From Polaribacter ponticola (GTDB taxonomy: Bacteria > Bacteroidota > Bacteroidia > Flavobacteriales > Flavobacteriaceae): a stretch of 64,000 bases of DNA. The stretch lies in NCBI RefSeq assembly GCF_026191475.2, contig NZ_JAOSLC020000003.1:1891001-1955000 (forward strand), read 5' to 3'. Both the position numbers and the translations under genes were made by a program. The notes under the pieces were generated by a model. The model was not told where the DNA came from. It was given only the letters and a program-made list of their open reading frames with translations, and made no database searches. Shown in pieces: positions 17,701 to 26,868 of the stretch. Position 1 is the stretch's first letter, and each line of letters opens with the position of its first letter.

Positions 17701-20700
17701 TTAAAATCAAAACCAAAAATATCATAAAGAGATTCAGACCAAACACGCTTTTCTGTTTTAATATCATCTTCTAAATAACCGATTTTTGCTAATTTACTTG
17801 CATCATTTTTAGAATATTCACTTTTTTCTAATAATTCTAAGGTTGCTCTAATTTTTTTACTCGATGCTTCTAATTTTTCTTGAGCTAATTTAGAGTCTGT
17901 AATATCCTGTAAAATTCCTCTTTTACCAATAATTTCGTTTTGCTTATTATAAATAGGTTGAGCTACATTTCTTATCCAAATTTCTCCTTTTTTAGGGTTG
18001 TTATACTTTAATTCTAAATCATAAGATTCTCCCTTAGTAAGTAAATTTTGTGTTACTCTCTCAAATTCAATTTTAGATTTGTTATCAAAATTATTCATAA
18101 CACTACTCTGTTCTGGAATACCATCTTTAAGGTTAGAACCAAAAATTTCGTGCATAAAATCAGACCAAATTATAGATTCATTTACGATATCGTGCTCCCA
18201 ATAACCAATTCTTGCTATTTTACTAGCTTCATCCATAGATAATTTTCTCTTTGCTAATAACTCTAATGATTCTTGACTTTTTAATTTAGAAGTTTCTAAT
18301 TCAATTTGAGAATTTTTTTGCTGAGTTATATCTTGTAAAACACCTCTTCTACCAATAATTTCATTTTGTTTGTTATAAATTGGCTGAGCTACGTTTCGGA
18401 ACCAAACTGTATTTCCTTTTAAATTAACTAATTTTAATTCAATATCATAGGGTTTCCCTTTTAACATCAAATTTTCTGTAGCTTCTTTAAATATTTTAAA
18501 GTACTTTTTACTTAAATGTTTTTCTAATACATCCATCTTTGGTATTCCATTTTTAGGATTAGATCCTACAATATTATGCAGGTTTTCTGACCAAATAATT
18601 TTATCTTTTATTTTATCAACTTCCCAATAACCTATTTTAGCTATTTTACTTGCTTCATTCTTAGAATACTCACTTTTTTCTAGTAAATTTAAGGTAGATT
18701 GAATTTCTTTTTTAGAATTCTCTAGTTCTATTTGTGCAAATTTAAACTCTGTAATATCTTGTAAAAGCCCTTTTCTTCCAATAAATTTATTTTGTGTATC
18801 ATACATTGGCTGAACAATGTTTCTAACCCAAACTTCTTTGTTTTTCTCATTTATTAATCTTACTTCAATATCATAAGATGTTCCTTCAGCATTTAATTTT
18901 TGATTGGCTTCTTCAATCATTTTTTGTGATTTTGAATCAAAATATGATAAAAGTTTTTCTCTAGATGGTATACCTCCTTTAGGATCTACTCCAAAAATTT
19001 CATGATGATAATCTGACCAAACAATTTTAGATTTTTCAAAGTTATAATGCCAATAACCAATTTTAGCCATACTACTTACTTCATGCAAATCTGCCTCTTT
19101 CTTTGTTAGTAATTCTAAAGATGTTTGAATTTTTTCTTTAGAACGTTCTAACTCTAATTGCGCATTTTTAGATTCTGTAATATTATGTACTACACCTCTT
19201 CTACCTATAATTTCATCTTTATCATTAAAGACAAGGTGAACAACCATTCTTACCCATAATTCTTTTTGCTTATAGTTAATTAATTTTAACTCAATATCAT
19301 AAGGAATTCTATTAATAGAAAGCATATTAGTAGACTCTATTAGTATTTTTTGAGATTCTTTATCATACAAGCTTACTAATTCTTCTCTTGAAGGTATTTC
19401 TTCTAATATAGCTAATCCGTAAATTTCATAAATATAATCTGACCAAAAAAACTTTTCTAAAGCTATATTATATTCCCAATGACCAATTTTAGCAATTCTA
19501 CTAGATTCGCTTAGGGCATATTCTTTATTTTTTAATTGTTCTAATGATGATTGAACTTTTCGTTTAGAGTTCTCTATATTAAATTGCGCTTCCTTTGATT
19601 CTGTTATATTTTGCATAACACCTCGTCTACCAATAATTTCATTTTGTAAACTAAAAATGGGTTGTGCAATAATTCTTAACCAGAGTTGCTTATTATTTAA
19701 ACTGATAGTTTTCAACTCAATATCATAAGCAACCCCTTTTTTAGATAGACTTTCTGTAGCTTCTGCCAATTTTACCTGAGATTTATCATCAAAAAGAGCA
19801 ACATATTTATCTCTTACAAGTGGATTATCTTTGGGGTCTAATCCAAAAATTTGGTATATATATTCAGACCAAGTAACAATGTTGTTTACACTATCAAATT
19901 CCCAGTAGCCAATTTTTGCCATTTTACTAGCTTCATTTTTAGAATACTCACTCTTTTCTAACAAATCTAAAGATATTTGAATCTTTTCTTTTGCCATTAT
20001 TCTTTGAGAAATATCTCTTGCTGATGTAATGATATAATTAAGTTTATTTTCTAAAAACACAGACGACGATGTGCACTCTAACCAAATAATATGTCCTTGT
20101 TTATGAATAGCTCTATAATAAAAAGCATCGTTTTTTACTTTTTTTAATACTCTTTCTTCAATAGATTTTTTAAAAAATTTGATATCATCTTTATGAATAA
20201 TACTAAAACCTTTGGTTCCTAAAAGCTCTAAATGATCGTATCCTAATAAGTTTTTTATAGATGGGCTTATATATTTAAAAGTACTATCGTTTTCATGTAG
20301 ACAAATTAAATCATTAGAGTTATCTGCAAGCAATTTATACATTTCCTCAGCTTTTTTTATCTCTTGAGAAGCATTATTAAATTTTTGCTTATATGAAAGT
20401 GTTTGAAATACATCTTTTAATTTTAAAAAACTTGAAAATGGTTCTTTTGAATCAAAATACTTTAAATAAATATAAAATAATAAACTATAAAAAACGGTAA
20501 AAACAGCTTTTGAAATAAGTCCCGAATTTAAAATTGAACTAAATTTCTCAAATTCCCAAAAAGCTAAAGTTGAGAATAAAATTGTATCAAAACTTACTAC
20601 AAATAGCATTGTTAATAAAATCCTTAAAAATAGAGATTTAACATATCTTGAAATAAACTCGAAAATTATAATTAACAACAAAGAGTCTAATAGTAAAGCT

Positions 20701-21128
20701 AAAGCGCCTACAAATATTACTCTAGCATTTACATCAAAAAGTTTTGTTGATAAATTATGAGGGTTATAAGTAGAGTCATCTTTAAAATTCCATCCAAAAG
20801 TTTCTAAAAGAATTGTCATTATAACATTAATAATAAACAAGGCATAGATTATTCTTTTTGTTTCACTTGCATCTTCCTTTATATAAATTAATAATAAGGC
20901 AAAAAGTGAAGCAGTAAAAAATACTGATGAGCCTGGTGAAACTATAAAGTTATCTGTGATAGAAACATATACAGTGCTTGATAAAAACACTTGAACAAAC
21001 TGAAAAAGCCCTAAACAAGCAAATAATGTTCCAATTCCTAATTGTTTTCTTAATTTAAATAATAAGAGAATTGTAAAAGCAACTAAAGTTCCTTGTAAAA
21101 ACAAGATTGCTATTTGGCTATAATTCAT
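14736..21128 (-). CDS. Giant membrane-bound multi-PAS histidine kinase (HisKA_3)
   Basis: A 2130-aa sensor. Residues about 1-225 form seven or so membrane helices, including FIVSPGSSVFFTASLFALLL and a following LIYIKEDAS; I recall this module from other PAS kinases, possibly VUT-related, but am unsure. About twelve PAS/PAC units follow (about 262-1890). Units 1 and 12 are similar to each other (NSNDLICL, FKYISPSIKNLLGY), while units 2-7 are near-repeats starting IAKIGYWE and ending GRRGV.QDIT. The kinase core has phospho-acceptor H1937 (KKEIASNIHDHLSQSL), N-box EVVKNAIKYA, and DNGNGF and GSGFGLFTV boxes, as in NarX/DegS-type kinases. It is coupled to the NarL-type regulator by a 4-bp overlap. 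The number of PAS units is exceptional. Confidence 0.9.
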   Translation of the reverse strand: MNYSQIAILFLQGTLVAFTILLLFKLRKQLGIGTLFACLGLFQFVQVFLSSTVYVSITDNFIVSPGSSVFFTASLFALLLIYIKEDASETKRIIYALFIINVIMTILLETFGWNFKDDSTYNPHNLSTKLFDVNARVIFVGALALLLDSLLLIIIFEFISRYVKSLFLRILLTMLFVVSFDTILFSTLAFWEFEKFSSILNSGLISKAVFTVFYSLLFYIYLKYFDSKEPFSSFLKLKDVFQTLSYKQKFNNASQEIKKAEEMYKLLADNSNDLICLHENDSTFKYISPSIKNLLGYDHLELLGTKGFSIIHKDDIKFFKKSIEERVLKKVKNDAFYYRAIHKQGHIIWLECTSSSVFLENKLNYIITSARDISQRIMAKEKIQISLDLLEKSEYSKNEASKMAKIGYWEFDSVNNIVTWSEYIYQIFGLDPKDNPLVRDKYVALFDDKSQVKLAEATESLSKKGVAYDIELKTISLNNKQLWLRIIAQPIFSLQNEIIGRRGVMQNITESKEAQFNIENSKRKVQSSLEQLKNKEYALSESSRIAKIGHWEYNIALEKFFWSDYIYEIYGLAILEEIPSREELVSLYDKESQKILIESTNMLSINRIPYDIELKLINYKQKELWVRMVVHLVFNDKDEIIGRRGVVHNITESKNAQLELERSKEKIQTSLELLTKKEADLHEVSSMAKIGYWHYNFEKSKIVWSDYHHEIFGVDPKGGIPSREKLLSYFDSKSQKMIEEANQKLNAEGTSYDIEVRLINEKNKEVWVRNIVQPMYDTQNKFIGRKGLLQDITEFKFAQIELENSKKEIQSTLNLLEKSEYSKNEASKIAKIGYWEVDKIKDKIIWSENLHNIVGSNPKNGIPKMDVLEKHLSKKYFKIFKEATENLMLKGKPYDIELKLVNLKGNTVWFRNVAQPIYNKQNEIIGRRGVLQDITQQKNSQIELETSKLKSQESLELLAKRKLSMDEASKIARIGYWEHDIVNESIIWSDFMHEIFGSNLKDGIPEQSSVMNNFDNKSKIEFERVTQNLLTKGESYDLELKYNNPKKGEIWIRNVAQPIYNKQNEIIGKRGILQDITDSKLAQEKLEASSKKIRATLELLEKSEYSKNDASKLAKIGYLEDDIKTEKRVWSESLYDIFGFDFKKGIPSREEIAVLFDKESQNKIAKSTMTLDSKGLPFDIELRMVNLRNEEVWLRAFIHPVYNKNKEIIGRRGVMQDITEQKFKQQELDSKSKELNELNKALNEEQKLSHVGSWHWNMKTDEAEWSDEMYNIYGVTRESFYPSNANVSKTVFPEDLHKIEAGISSLLIDNMFVPFEFRMVRPSGEIRYLHIVALEKNSNESVFGVTKDITDRKRIEEERLIVEENYRRIFETSAVSIWDEDFTLVFKQINELKKLEIPNIVKHLELYPEVLFSLLENLKVNGVNKSTLKLFKAKSNKDFLNNITNTFTEGTTQVFIKLMESIWNNEKIFTSEVNYKTLEGDEFAAIVSIPIPQTEIEQKTVPVSIQSIQNIKEAELEKNKSLKKLNEAQELARVGSWVFNIDTQESEWSNETFRIWGINPASGVPDFDSFVERIHINDRKIFLNASSLATSKGISYDIEFRINCSNGEQKWIRSICKSVYRDNEILIHLTGSNQDITEQKLRQKELDTQNKKLFDLNNSLNNAQKLAKLGSWFFYPSTELEEWSEEMYDIWGFDSNSGSPDYKNAISRIHPEDEELFNIVDNRAIKEGIPYDIEFRINLPDNIEKTIRSICKPVLGENGEVIYLAGTNQDITEKKLIKRKIEEAEEMYRLLTDNSNDLICLQEPDSTFKYISPSIKNLLGYEQSEFLGKKVFSIVHEEDIEALKYAMENKVFAKLSTEAFSFRIRHKKGHFVWLEFLSSPILKDNEVSYFVTSARDITQWILAKQEIQEYQTSLQEMTTEMTLIEEKQKKEIASNIHDHLSQSLVISKMKINELKKKPELKEIDEDLKFIETHISEALENSRKITYELSPPVLYQLGIIDALNWMFENVEATHKIKCSINSNVDDIDLSELKSILLYRCLQEVVKNAIKYANATLLTLDIDKSKFGLNIILTDNGNGFDTSKLNNYHGHTGSGFGLFTVQERIKNIQGRFEIASEIKKGTTVNIFIPLSI

Positions 21129-21181
21129 AATTAAATTAGCTAGGGGTTATTTAATGTCTAAGATAAGTATAATTAGTAAAT

Positions 21182-21211
21182 AAAAAAATCCAGCTTAAAA
21201 AGCTGGATTTT
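21182..21211 (-). terminator. Terminator of glmS
   Basis: AAAATCCAGCTT (21185-21196), loop AAA, AAGCTGGATTTT (21200-21211). On the minus strand the hairpin is followed by seven T (complement of 21182-21188). It lies 25 bp after the glmS stop. Confidence 0.85.
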
Positions 21212-21236
21212 AATTTATTATATTAAATAAAATAAG

Positions 21237-23093
21237 TTATTCTACAGTAACCGATTTTGCTAAATTTCTAGGTTGATCTACATTTCTATCTAAAAGAACT
21301 GCAATATGATAAGATAATAACTGAAACGGAATAGTCGTTAACAATGGAGTTAATGCTTCTTCTGTATCTGGAATTTCAATTACATGATCTGCAATTTCTT
21401 TTACCTGTATATCTCCTTCTGTTACAACCGCAATAATTTTACCTGCTCTAGATTTAATTTCTTGAATATTACTTACTACTTTTTCATAATGTCCTTTATT
21501 AGTAGCAATTACAAAAATTGGCATATTTTCATCAATCAAAGCAATTGGACCATGCTTCATTTCTGCCGCAGGATATCCTTCTGCATGAATATAAGAGATT
21601 TCCTTAAGCTTTAAAGCACCTTCTAAAGCTACAGGGAAATTAAATCCTCTACCTAAATATAGGCAGTTTGTTGCGTCTTTATAAACAGCAGCTATGCTTT
21701 TTACATGTTCATCAATTTCTAACAGTTTTTCAATTTGTTTAGGAATTAATTGCATCTTTTTAATATAGTTTTCAAAAGCTACATCAGATAATGATTTGTT
21801 TGCCTTTCCTAATTTTAATGCTAGTAAAGTAAAAACTGTAATTTGGGTTGTAAAAGCCTTTGTAGAAGCAACTCCTATTTCTGGTCCTGCATGCGTATAT
21901 GCTCCCGAATGCGTTTCTCTAGCAATAGATGAACCTACTACATTACAAACACCATAAACAAAAGCTCCTTTAGATTTTGCTAACTTAACTGCTGCTAAAG
22001 TATCTGCTGTTTCTCCTGATTGAGAAATAGCAATAACCACATCTTTTTCTGTAATAATAGGATTCCTATATCTAAATTCTGATGCATATTCTACTTCTAC
22101 AGGTATTCTAGCCATATCTTCAATTAGATATTCAGCTACTAAACCTGCATGCCAAGAAGTACCACAAGCAACAATAATAACTCTATCTGCATTTAAAAAT
22201 TTATCAAGATTGTCTTCTATACTAGACATCTTAATAATATTTTCTTCTGCCAACATTCTTCCTCTAAAAGTATCGGTAATAGCTTTAGGCTGTTCATGAA
22301 TTTCTTTCAACATAAAGTGTTCATAACCTCCCTTTTCAATTTGTTCTAAACTCATTTGAAGTTCATGAACAATAGGGTCTACTATAGAATCATCGTTAAT
22401 TTTACGAACTTCAACATCTTTTCCGACTTGTATAATTGCCATTTCTTCATCTTCTAAATAAATAGCATTTTTAGTATACTCAACAAAAGGAGATGCATCA
22501 GATGCAACAAAAAACTCTGTATTGTCTTCTCCAACTCCAATAGCAATTGGACTACCTAAACGAGCAACAACAATTTCATCGGGATTGGTTTTATCAAAAA
22601 CAGAAATAGCATAAGCTCCAACAACATTAGTTAATGCTAATTGTACGGCCTTACCTAACTTACAACCTTCATTGTTTTTTACTTCTTGAATTAAATTTAT
22701 TAAAACCTCAGTATCTGTATCACTTTTAAAAGTATAACCTCTAGTAACTAGTTCTTTTTTTATAGTATCATAGTTTTCTATAATACCGTTATGAACAATT
22801 ACTAAGTTTTCAGATTGAGAAAAATGAGGATGAGAATTCACATCATTTGGAACTCCGTGAGTTGCCCAACGAGTATGTCCCATACCAATATAGCCTTGTT
22901 TTCTTTTATTTTCTAAATTCGTTATTTTTTCTAAATCAGAAACTTTTCCTTTAGTTTTAGATAAATGAATATCTTTTCCATCATACATCATGATTCCAGA
23001 ACTATCATACCCTCTGTATTCTAGCCTTTTTAAACCATTAATTACTATTGGGTATGCTTTTCTAAAACCTATATAACCAGTAATTCCGCACAT
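21237..23093 (-). CDS. glmS: Glutamine--fructose-6-phosphate aminotransferase (isomerizing)
   Basis: A 618-aa enzyme making glucosamine-6-phosphate from fructose-6-phosphate and glutamine, the first step to UDP-GlcNAc for peptidoglycan and LPS. The N-terminal nucleophile is Cys2 (MCGITGYIG, after Met removal), with the class II amidotransferase motifs YRGYDSSGI and GHTRWATHG. Two SIS domains follow (VACGTSWHAG; AISQSGETADTLAA; YLGRGFNFPVALEGALKLKE). The C-terminus NLAKSVTVE matches the family. Full length. It starts 21 bp downstream of the DUF4270 lipoprotein gene, with which it is probably co-transcribed. Confidence 0.97.
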   Translation of the reverse strand: MCGITGYIGFRKAYPIVINGLKRLEYRGYDSSGIMMYDGKDIHLSKTKGKVSDLEKITNLENKRKQGYIGMGHTRWATHGVPNDVNSHPHFSQSENLVIVHNGIIENYDTIKKELVTRGYTFKSDTDTEVLINLIQEVKNNEGCKLGKAVQLALTNVVGAYAISVFDKTNPDEIVVARLGSPIAIGVGEDNTEFFVASDASPFVEYTKNAIYLEDEEMAIIQVGKDVEVRKINDDSIVDPIVHELQMSLEQIEKGGYEHFMLKEIHEQPKAITDTFRGRMLAEENIIKMSSIEDNLDKFLNADRVIIVACGTSWHAGLVAEYLIEDMARIPVEVEYASEFRYRNPIITEKDVVIAISQSGETADTLAAVKLAKSKGAFVYGVCNVVGSSIARETHSGAYTHAGPEIGVASTKAFTTQITVFTLLALKLGKANKSLSDVAFENYIKKMQLIPKQIEKLLEIDEHVKSIAAVYKDATNCLYLGRGFNFPVALEGALKLKEISYIHAEGYPAAEMKHGPIALIDENMPIFVIATNKGHYEKVVSNIQEIKSRAGKIIAVVTEGDIQVKEIADHVIEIPDTEEALTPLLTTIPFQLLSYHIAVLLDRNVDQPRNLAKSVTVE

Positions 23094-23114
23094 AACTTTT
23101 TTTATTTAAGGTTC

Positions 23115-24734
23115 TTATTTTTTCTCGGAAAATGTAATTTTTAACTGAGCTTTTTTATCGCCATTCCCTAGAGAATGATTATAAAGTGTAACCGCTTTAG
23201 GATTCCAACTTTTATAAGTAAAAATTGTATCTGTTGAGGCAGTTGGCATATCAGTTGAATTGAATACTTTTAATTTTAAGTCTGGAGAATAATTAGATTC
23301 ACCGCTTAACAAATCAGAAACATAATCTGTTATTTTAAAAGTATATTTTTCTTTTTTTCCACTAGCATCTCTATCTAAAAAACCATCAATACCACCAAAA
23401 GAAGCTTCACTAGTAGCGTCTTTAATTTGTGTTAAAAGTGGGTTTAAAGCATTAGATTCATCACTCTTGTATAAAAATAATCTAAAAGGTGCAACAGTAG
23501 TATCTATAGATTGGTTAACATATAAAGTTAATGTAGCATCATTTACTAATAAATTTCTAGCTCTTAACTCTTCTATTTTATCTGCAATTCCATTATTATC
23601 TACATCAGGACCAAAAAGATCAATTTTAGCTTCACTACCTGCTGTTCCTTGAATCTTAACTTCATTATTAACAGGATACATCTTTTCTTCCATTTTAAAC
23701 GAATTAGCTCTAACACCAGAAAAAGGGAAAGAATTATTTTGTCTAAAAGTTTTAATTGTATCACCTGTTTGATTATTTAATACAGTATTTGTATAATAAA
23801 CTTCTATAGAAGGGTTTAAATCTGCAGTATTATTGATAAAATTAAACGAGACTAACGAACCTTCAGAACCACTTGCTTCAATTATAATCCCTCTAAAATA
23901 ATCGTTAAATTCTTCTTGAGAATCAAATTCTGAGTCTGCATATTTATTTAAAAATAATTGTTTAAAAACTTCTTCTTTTAAAGGAATTCTAGCAAAAGGA
24001 ATTGGAATAGAGCTATTAGATGTGTTTTCGTACTTAACTTCGTCTGTAGTTATAAGAACATTATGACTTGTTCTTCTTTTTACATAAATAACAGTATCGT
24101 TTTCACTTGGTATAAACTCAAAATTAATCTTATCATTTAATTCCGTTCCCTTTTTCTGAAAATCAAAATTAGAATAATAACTATTATTTTTAGAAGGATC
24201 TAAAGGGTCTAGTGAACTTAAATACGTATCAGATTCGTAAACATTAATATTAAAAGCTTTGGTTTTATCACCAATAATAGAATCTAAAGTATATGTAGGA
24301 CCAGAAGAAGTAATATCTGTTAATGTAGCTTGATATGGTAACTTAATAAAAACTGTATCAATTGTAGTAACAATATTAGAAGTACTTGTTTGATACTTAG
24401 TAATAGTATCAGAATCAACCAATTCTAAATCTGTACTTATAGATAATTGAGATACAATTGAAGCTTCTAACTTCTCATAATTAGAATTTGCATAAACTCC
24501 TAATAAATATTGACCAGGTTCTTGACTTATATTATCAGATAAAACTCTTTCTACAATACTATTTTCTACTGTAATATCAACTGTTAATTCGTTAGTATTA
24601 AATTTAGTATTACTAATTACATTTGATCCAATATCTGTAAAATCTTTTTCACAAGATATAACTACTGCAAATAGAGATACAACTACCCCTATATAAACAC
24701 TCTTTTTAAAAATTTTCTTCACTTTAAAAAACAA
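23115..24734 (-). CDS. DUF4270 family lipoprotein
   Basis: A 539-aa exported lipoprotein. The long basic N-terminus and hydrophobic stretch end in the lipobox AVVISC (Cys28), followed by EKDFTDIGSNVI, the usual start of mature DUF4270 proteins. The rest is rich in beta-type segments, with phrases such as DTVFIKLPYQ and EVYYTNTV. Function unknown; the family is Bacteroidetes-specific. It lies in the order GT5-like gene, DUF4270, glmS that I recognise from many Flavobacteriaceae, with only 4 bp to the upstream gene. Confidence 0.85.
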   Translation of the reverse strand: MFFKVKKIFKKSVYIGVVVSLFAVVISCEKDFTDIGSNVISNTKFNTNELTVDITVENSIVERVLSDNISQEPGQYLLGVYANSNYEKLEASIVSQLSISTDLELVDSDTITKYQTSTSNIVTTIDTVFIKLPYQATLTDITSSGPTYTLDSIIGDKTKAFNINVYESDTYLSSLDPLDPSKNNSYYSNFDFQKKGTELNDKINFEFIPSENDTVIYVKRRTSHNVLITTDEVKYENTSNSSIPIPFARIPLKEEVFKQLFLNKYADSEFDSQEEFNDYFRGIIIEASGSEGSLVSFNFINNTADLNPSIEVYYTNTVLNNQTGDTIKTFRQNNSFPFSGVRANSFKMEEKMYPVNNEVKIQGTAGSEAKIDLFGPDVDNNGIADKIEELRARNLLVNDATLTLYVNQSIDTTVAPFRLFLYKSDESNALNPLLTQIKDATSEASFGGIDGFLDRDASGKKEKYTFKITDYVSDLLSGESNYSPDLKLKVFNSTDMPTASTDTIFTYKSWNPKAVTLYNHSLGNGDKKAQLKITFSEKK

Positions 24735-24738
24735 TTAA

Positions 24739-25545
24739 TTATTCTGATAATAAATCAGTATAAAAATTTAAATATGATTCTTTTAAATTCTCCGTTTGAT
24801 ACTCTAAAACTGGCACTTCTTTTTCTTCAATTAAAGAAATTAATTCTTCATCAATCGATTCACTTCCATGAATAATTGCATCAGAATTCTCAATTGCACT
24901 TTTTAAAATATTAGTATGGTTTGGTGTTTCTATAGTTGATATTTTATCATTGCTTGATAAATCAAATTTAACTTTATCAGCTAAACCTGAGCTTAATTCG
25001 CCGTCAAAACCACCGTTATATAAAGAAGTTACGATTTTACTTTCTGTAAATAATGGTTCTTCTTTATAAAACTCCTTTAAATAAAGTGGTAATAATGAGG
25101 CCATCCATCCATGAATATGAATAATGTCTGGAGCCCAGTTTAATTTTTTCACCGTTTCAACAACACCCTTTGCAAAGAAGATAGCTCTTTCGTCATTATC
25201 TTCAAATAATTCATCATCTTCATCAGTAAAAACTGCCTTCCTTTTAAAATATTCTTCGTTATCAATAAAATAAACCTGCATTCTTTCTTTAGGGATAGAA
25301 GCAACTTTAATTATTAATGGCATATCTATGTCATTTACAACCAAGTTCATTCCAGAAAGACGAATAACTTCATGTAATTGATGTCTTCGTTCATTTATTA
25401 CACCATACCTTGGCATAAATATTCGGGTTTGAACTCCTTTAGAATGTGCGTTTTTAGCCGATGTGAAAGCTGTTGAGGAAAGTTCTGTTTCTGGTAAATA
25501 CGGAACTACTTCTGACGATACAAATAAAATTCTCTTATCCTTCAT
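24739..25545 (-). CDS. Glycogen/starch synthase N-terminal-domain-like protein (GT5)
   Basis: A 268-aa protein covering only the N-terminal Rossmann half of a GT5 glycogen synthase: RILFVSSEVVPYLPETELSS at the N-terminus, then ERAIFFAKGVVETVKKL and PDIIHIHGWMASLLPLYLK. The ADP-glucose-binding K-x-G-G loop expected after SEVVP is absent (PETELSS instead), and the C-terminal catalytic half is missing. It is therefore unlikely to polymerise glucose and may be a regulatory or repurposed fold. It is conserved next to panC in Flavobacteriaceae. It is divergent from panC; a minus-strand TACTTTTG (complement of 25572-25579) could be its -7 element. Confidence 0.75.
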   Translation of the reverse strand: MKDKRILFVSSEVVPYLPETELSSTAFTSAKNAHSKGVQTRIFMPRYGVINERRHQLHEVIRLSGMNLVVNDIDMPLIIKVASIPKERMQVYFIDNEEYFKRKAVFTDEDDELFEDNDERAIFFAKGVVETVKKLNWAPDIIHIHGWMASLLPLYLKEFYKEEPLFTESKIVTSLYNGGFDGELSSGLADKVKFDLSSNDKISTIETPNHTNILKSAIENSDAIIHGSESIDEELISLIEEKEVPVLEYQTENLKESYLNFYTDLLSE

Positions 25546-25642
25546 TAAATCAAACTCTTTTATGAGATGGGCAAAAGTACAAATTATTATGCTAATATCG
25601 TGTTAAAATGGTAAGTTTGCACACATTTCACATAGTTTTAAG

Positions 25643-26492
25643 ATGAATATTTTTAAGAAAAAAACGATTTAAAAGCCTATTTACAAGCACAAAGGCAAGA
25701 AAAAAGTACAATTGGGTTTGTACCAACAATGGGCGCCCTGCACCAAGGTCATTTGTCTTTAATTAAAAAAGCAAAGAAAAAAACGACTTGGTTGTGGTTA
25801 GTATTTTTGTAAATCCTACTCAGTTCGACAACAAAGAAGATCTAGTAAAATACCCAAAAACATTAAAAAACGATACTAAATTATTAGAAAGTGTGTCTTG
25901 TGATGTTTTATTTTTTCCTTCTGTAGAAGAAATTTATGAAAATAATATTTCATCAGAAAAATTTAATTTCGATGGTTTAGAACATCAGATGGAAGGGAAA
26001 TTTAGAGATGGTCATTTCGATGGAGTTGGTACTATTGTAAAAACCTTGTTCGAAATTGTTGCTCCTAACAAAGCCTATTTTGGTGAAAAAGATTTTCAGC
26101 AATTGCAAATCATCAAAAAAATGGTAAAAAAACATCAATTAAAAGTAAAAATTAAAGGTTGTGCTATTTTTAGAGAAGAAGATGGTTTAGCAATGAGTTC
26201 TAGAAATACCAGACTTACGGAAGTACACAGAAAAGCTGCACCTTTTATCTACAAAACACTTAAAAAAGCACGTAAAAAATTTGGCACAGAAAATGCAACT
26301 AATATAACTGAATGGGTAGAAAATCAATTTAAAAAACACCCTTCTTTAAAGTTAGAGTATTTTACAATTGCTGATGAAAAAACATTAAAAACTGCAAAAA
26401 ACAAAGAATCTAACACAAAATACCGTGCTTTTATTGCAGTATTTGCAGGAGAAATACGATTGATAGACAACATTTCATTAAAAAACCATTAA
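25643..26492 (+). pseudogene. panC: Pantoate--beta-alanine ligase, two frameshifts as written
   Basis: Reconstructed protein is about 283 aa, the normal length. It starts MNIFKK, with the ATP-binding motif [20 protein letters not shown], then [34 protein letters not shown] and LAMSSRN. The enzyme joins pantoate and beta-alanine to form pantothenate. Frame breaks at A25658-25664 and A25777-25783 are each fixed by adding one A. The gene makes a pair with panD directly downstream (23 bp). Two independent breaks in an otherwise perfectly conserved protein, both at A7 runs, look like base-calling errors. If real, the cell would need exogenous pantothenate. TAAGTTTG at 25612-25619 is a possible promoter element. 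Confidence 0.9.
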
Positions 26493-26515
26493 CCAAAAAA
26501 AACTATTTTTGTAAT

Positions 26516-26866
26516 ATGTTAGTACAAGTTGTAAAATCAAAAATCCATCGAGTAAAAGTTACAGGTGCAGATTTAAATTATATAGGAAGCATAACCATAG
26601 ATGAAGATTTAATGGATGCAGCAAACATTATTGAAGGTGAACGTGTTCAAATTGTAAATAACAATAATGGAGAACGTTTAGAAACTTATGCAATTCCTGG
26701 TCCAAGAGGAAGCGGAGAAATTACATTAAACGGTGCAGCTGCAAGAAAAGTTGCTGTTAACGATGTTTTAATTTTAATCGTTTATGGTTTTTTAGAATTA
26801 GAAGAAGCTAAAAAATTTAAACCAGCATTGGTTTTTCCAAACGAAAAAGATAATACACTTACATAG
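26516..26866 (+). CDS. panD: Aspartate 1-decarboxylase
   Basis: A 116-aa pyruvoyl-type enzyme making beta-alanine from aspartate, the second substrate of PanC. The self-cleavage site Gly24-Ser25 lies in [16 protein letters not shown]; Ser25 becomes the pyruvoyl group. Other family motifs: [35 protein letters not shown] and VLILIVYGF. Full length. Just downstream of panC and overlapped in context by the UPF0104 gene that starts 2 bp after its stop. Confidence 0.96.
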   Translation: MLVQVVKSKIHRVKVTGADLNYIGSITIDEDLMDAANIIEGERVQIVNNNNGERLETYAIPGPRGSGEITLNGAAARKVAVNDVLILIVYGFLELEEAKKFKPALVFPNEKDNTLT

Positions 26867-26868
26867 GT

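Noticed and set aside
15700..20400. DNA repeats in the kinase gene as a mobile element or satellite
   Set aside because: The repeats correspond to tandem PAS domains and keep a single open frame.
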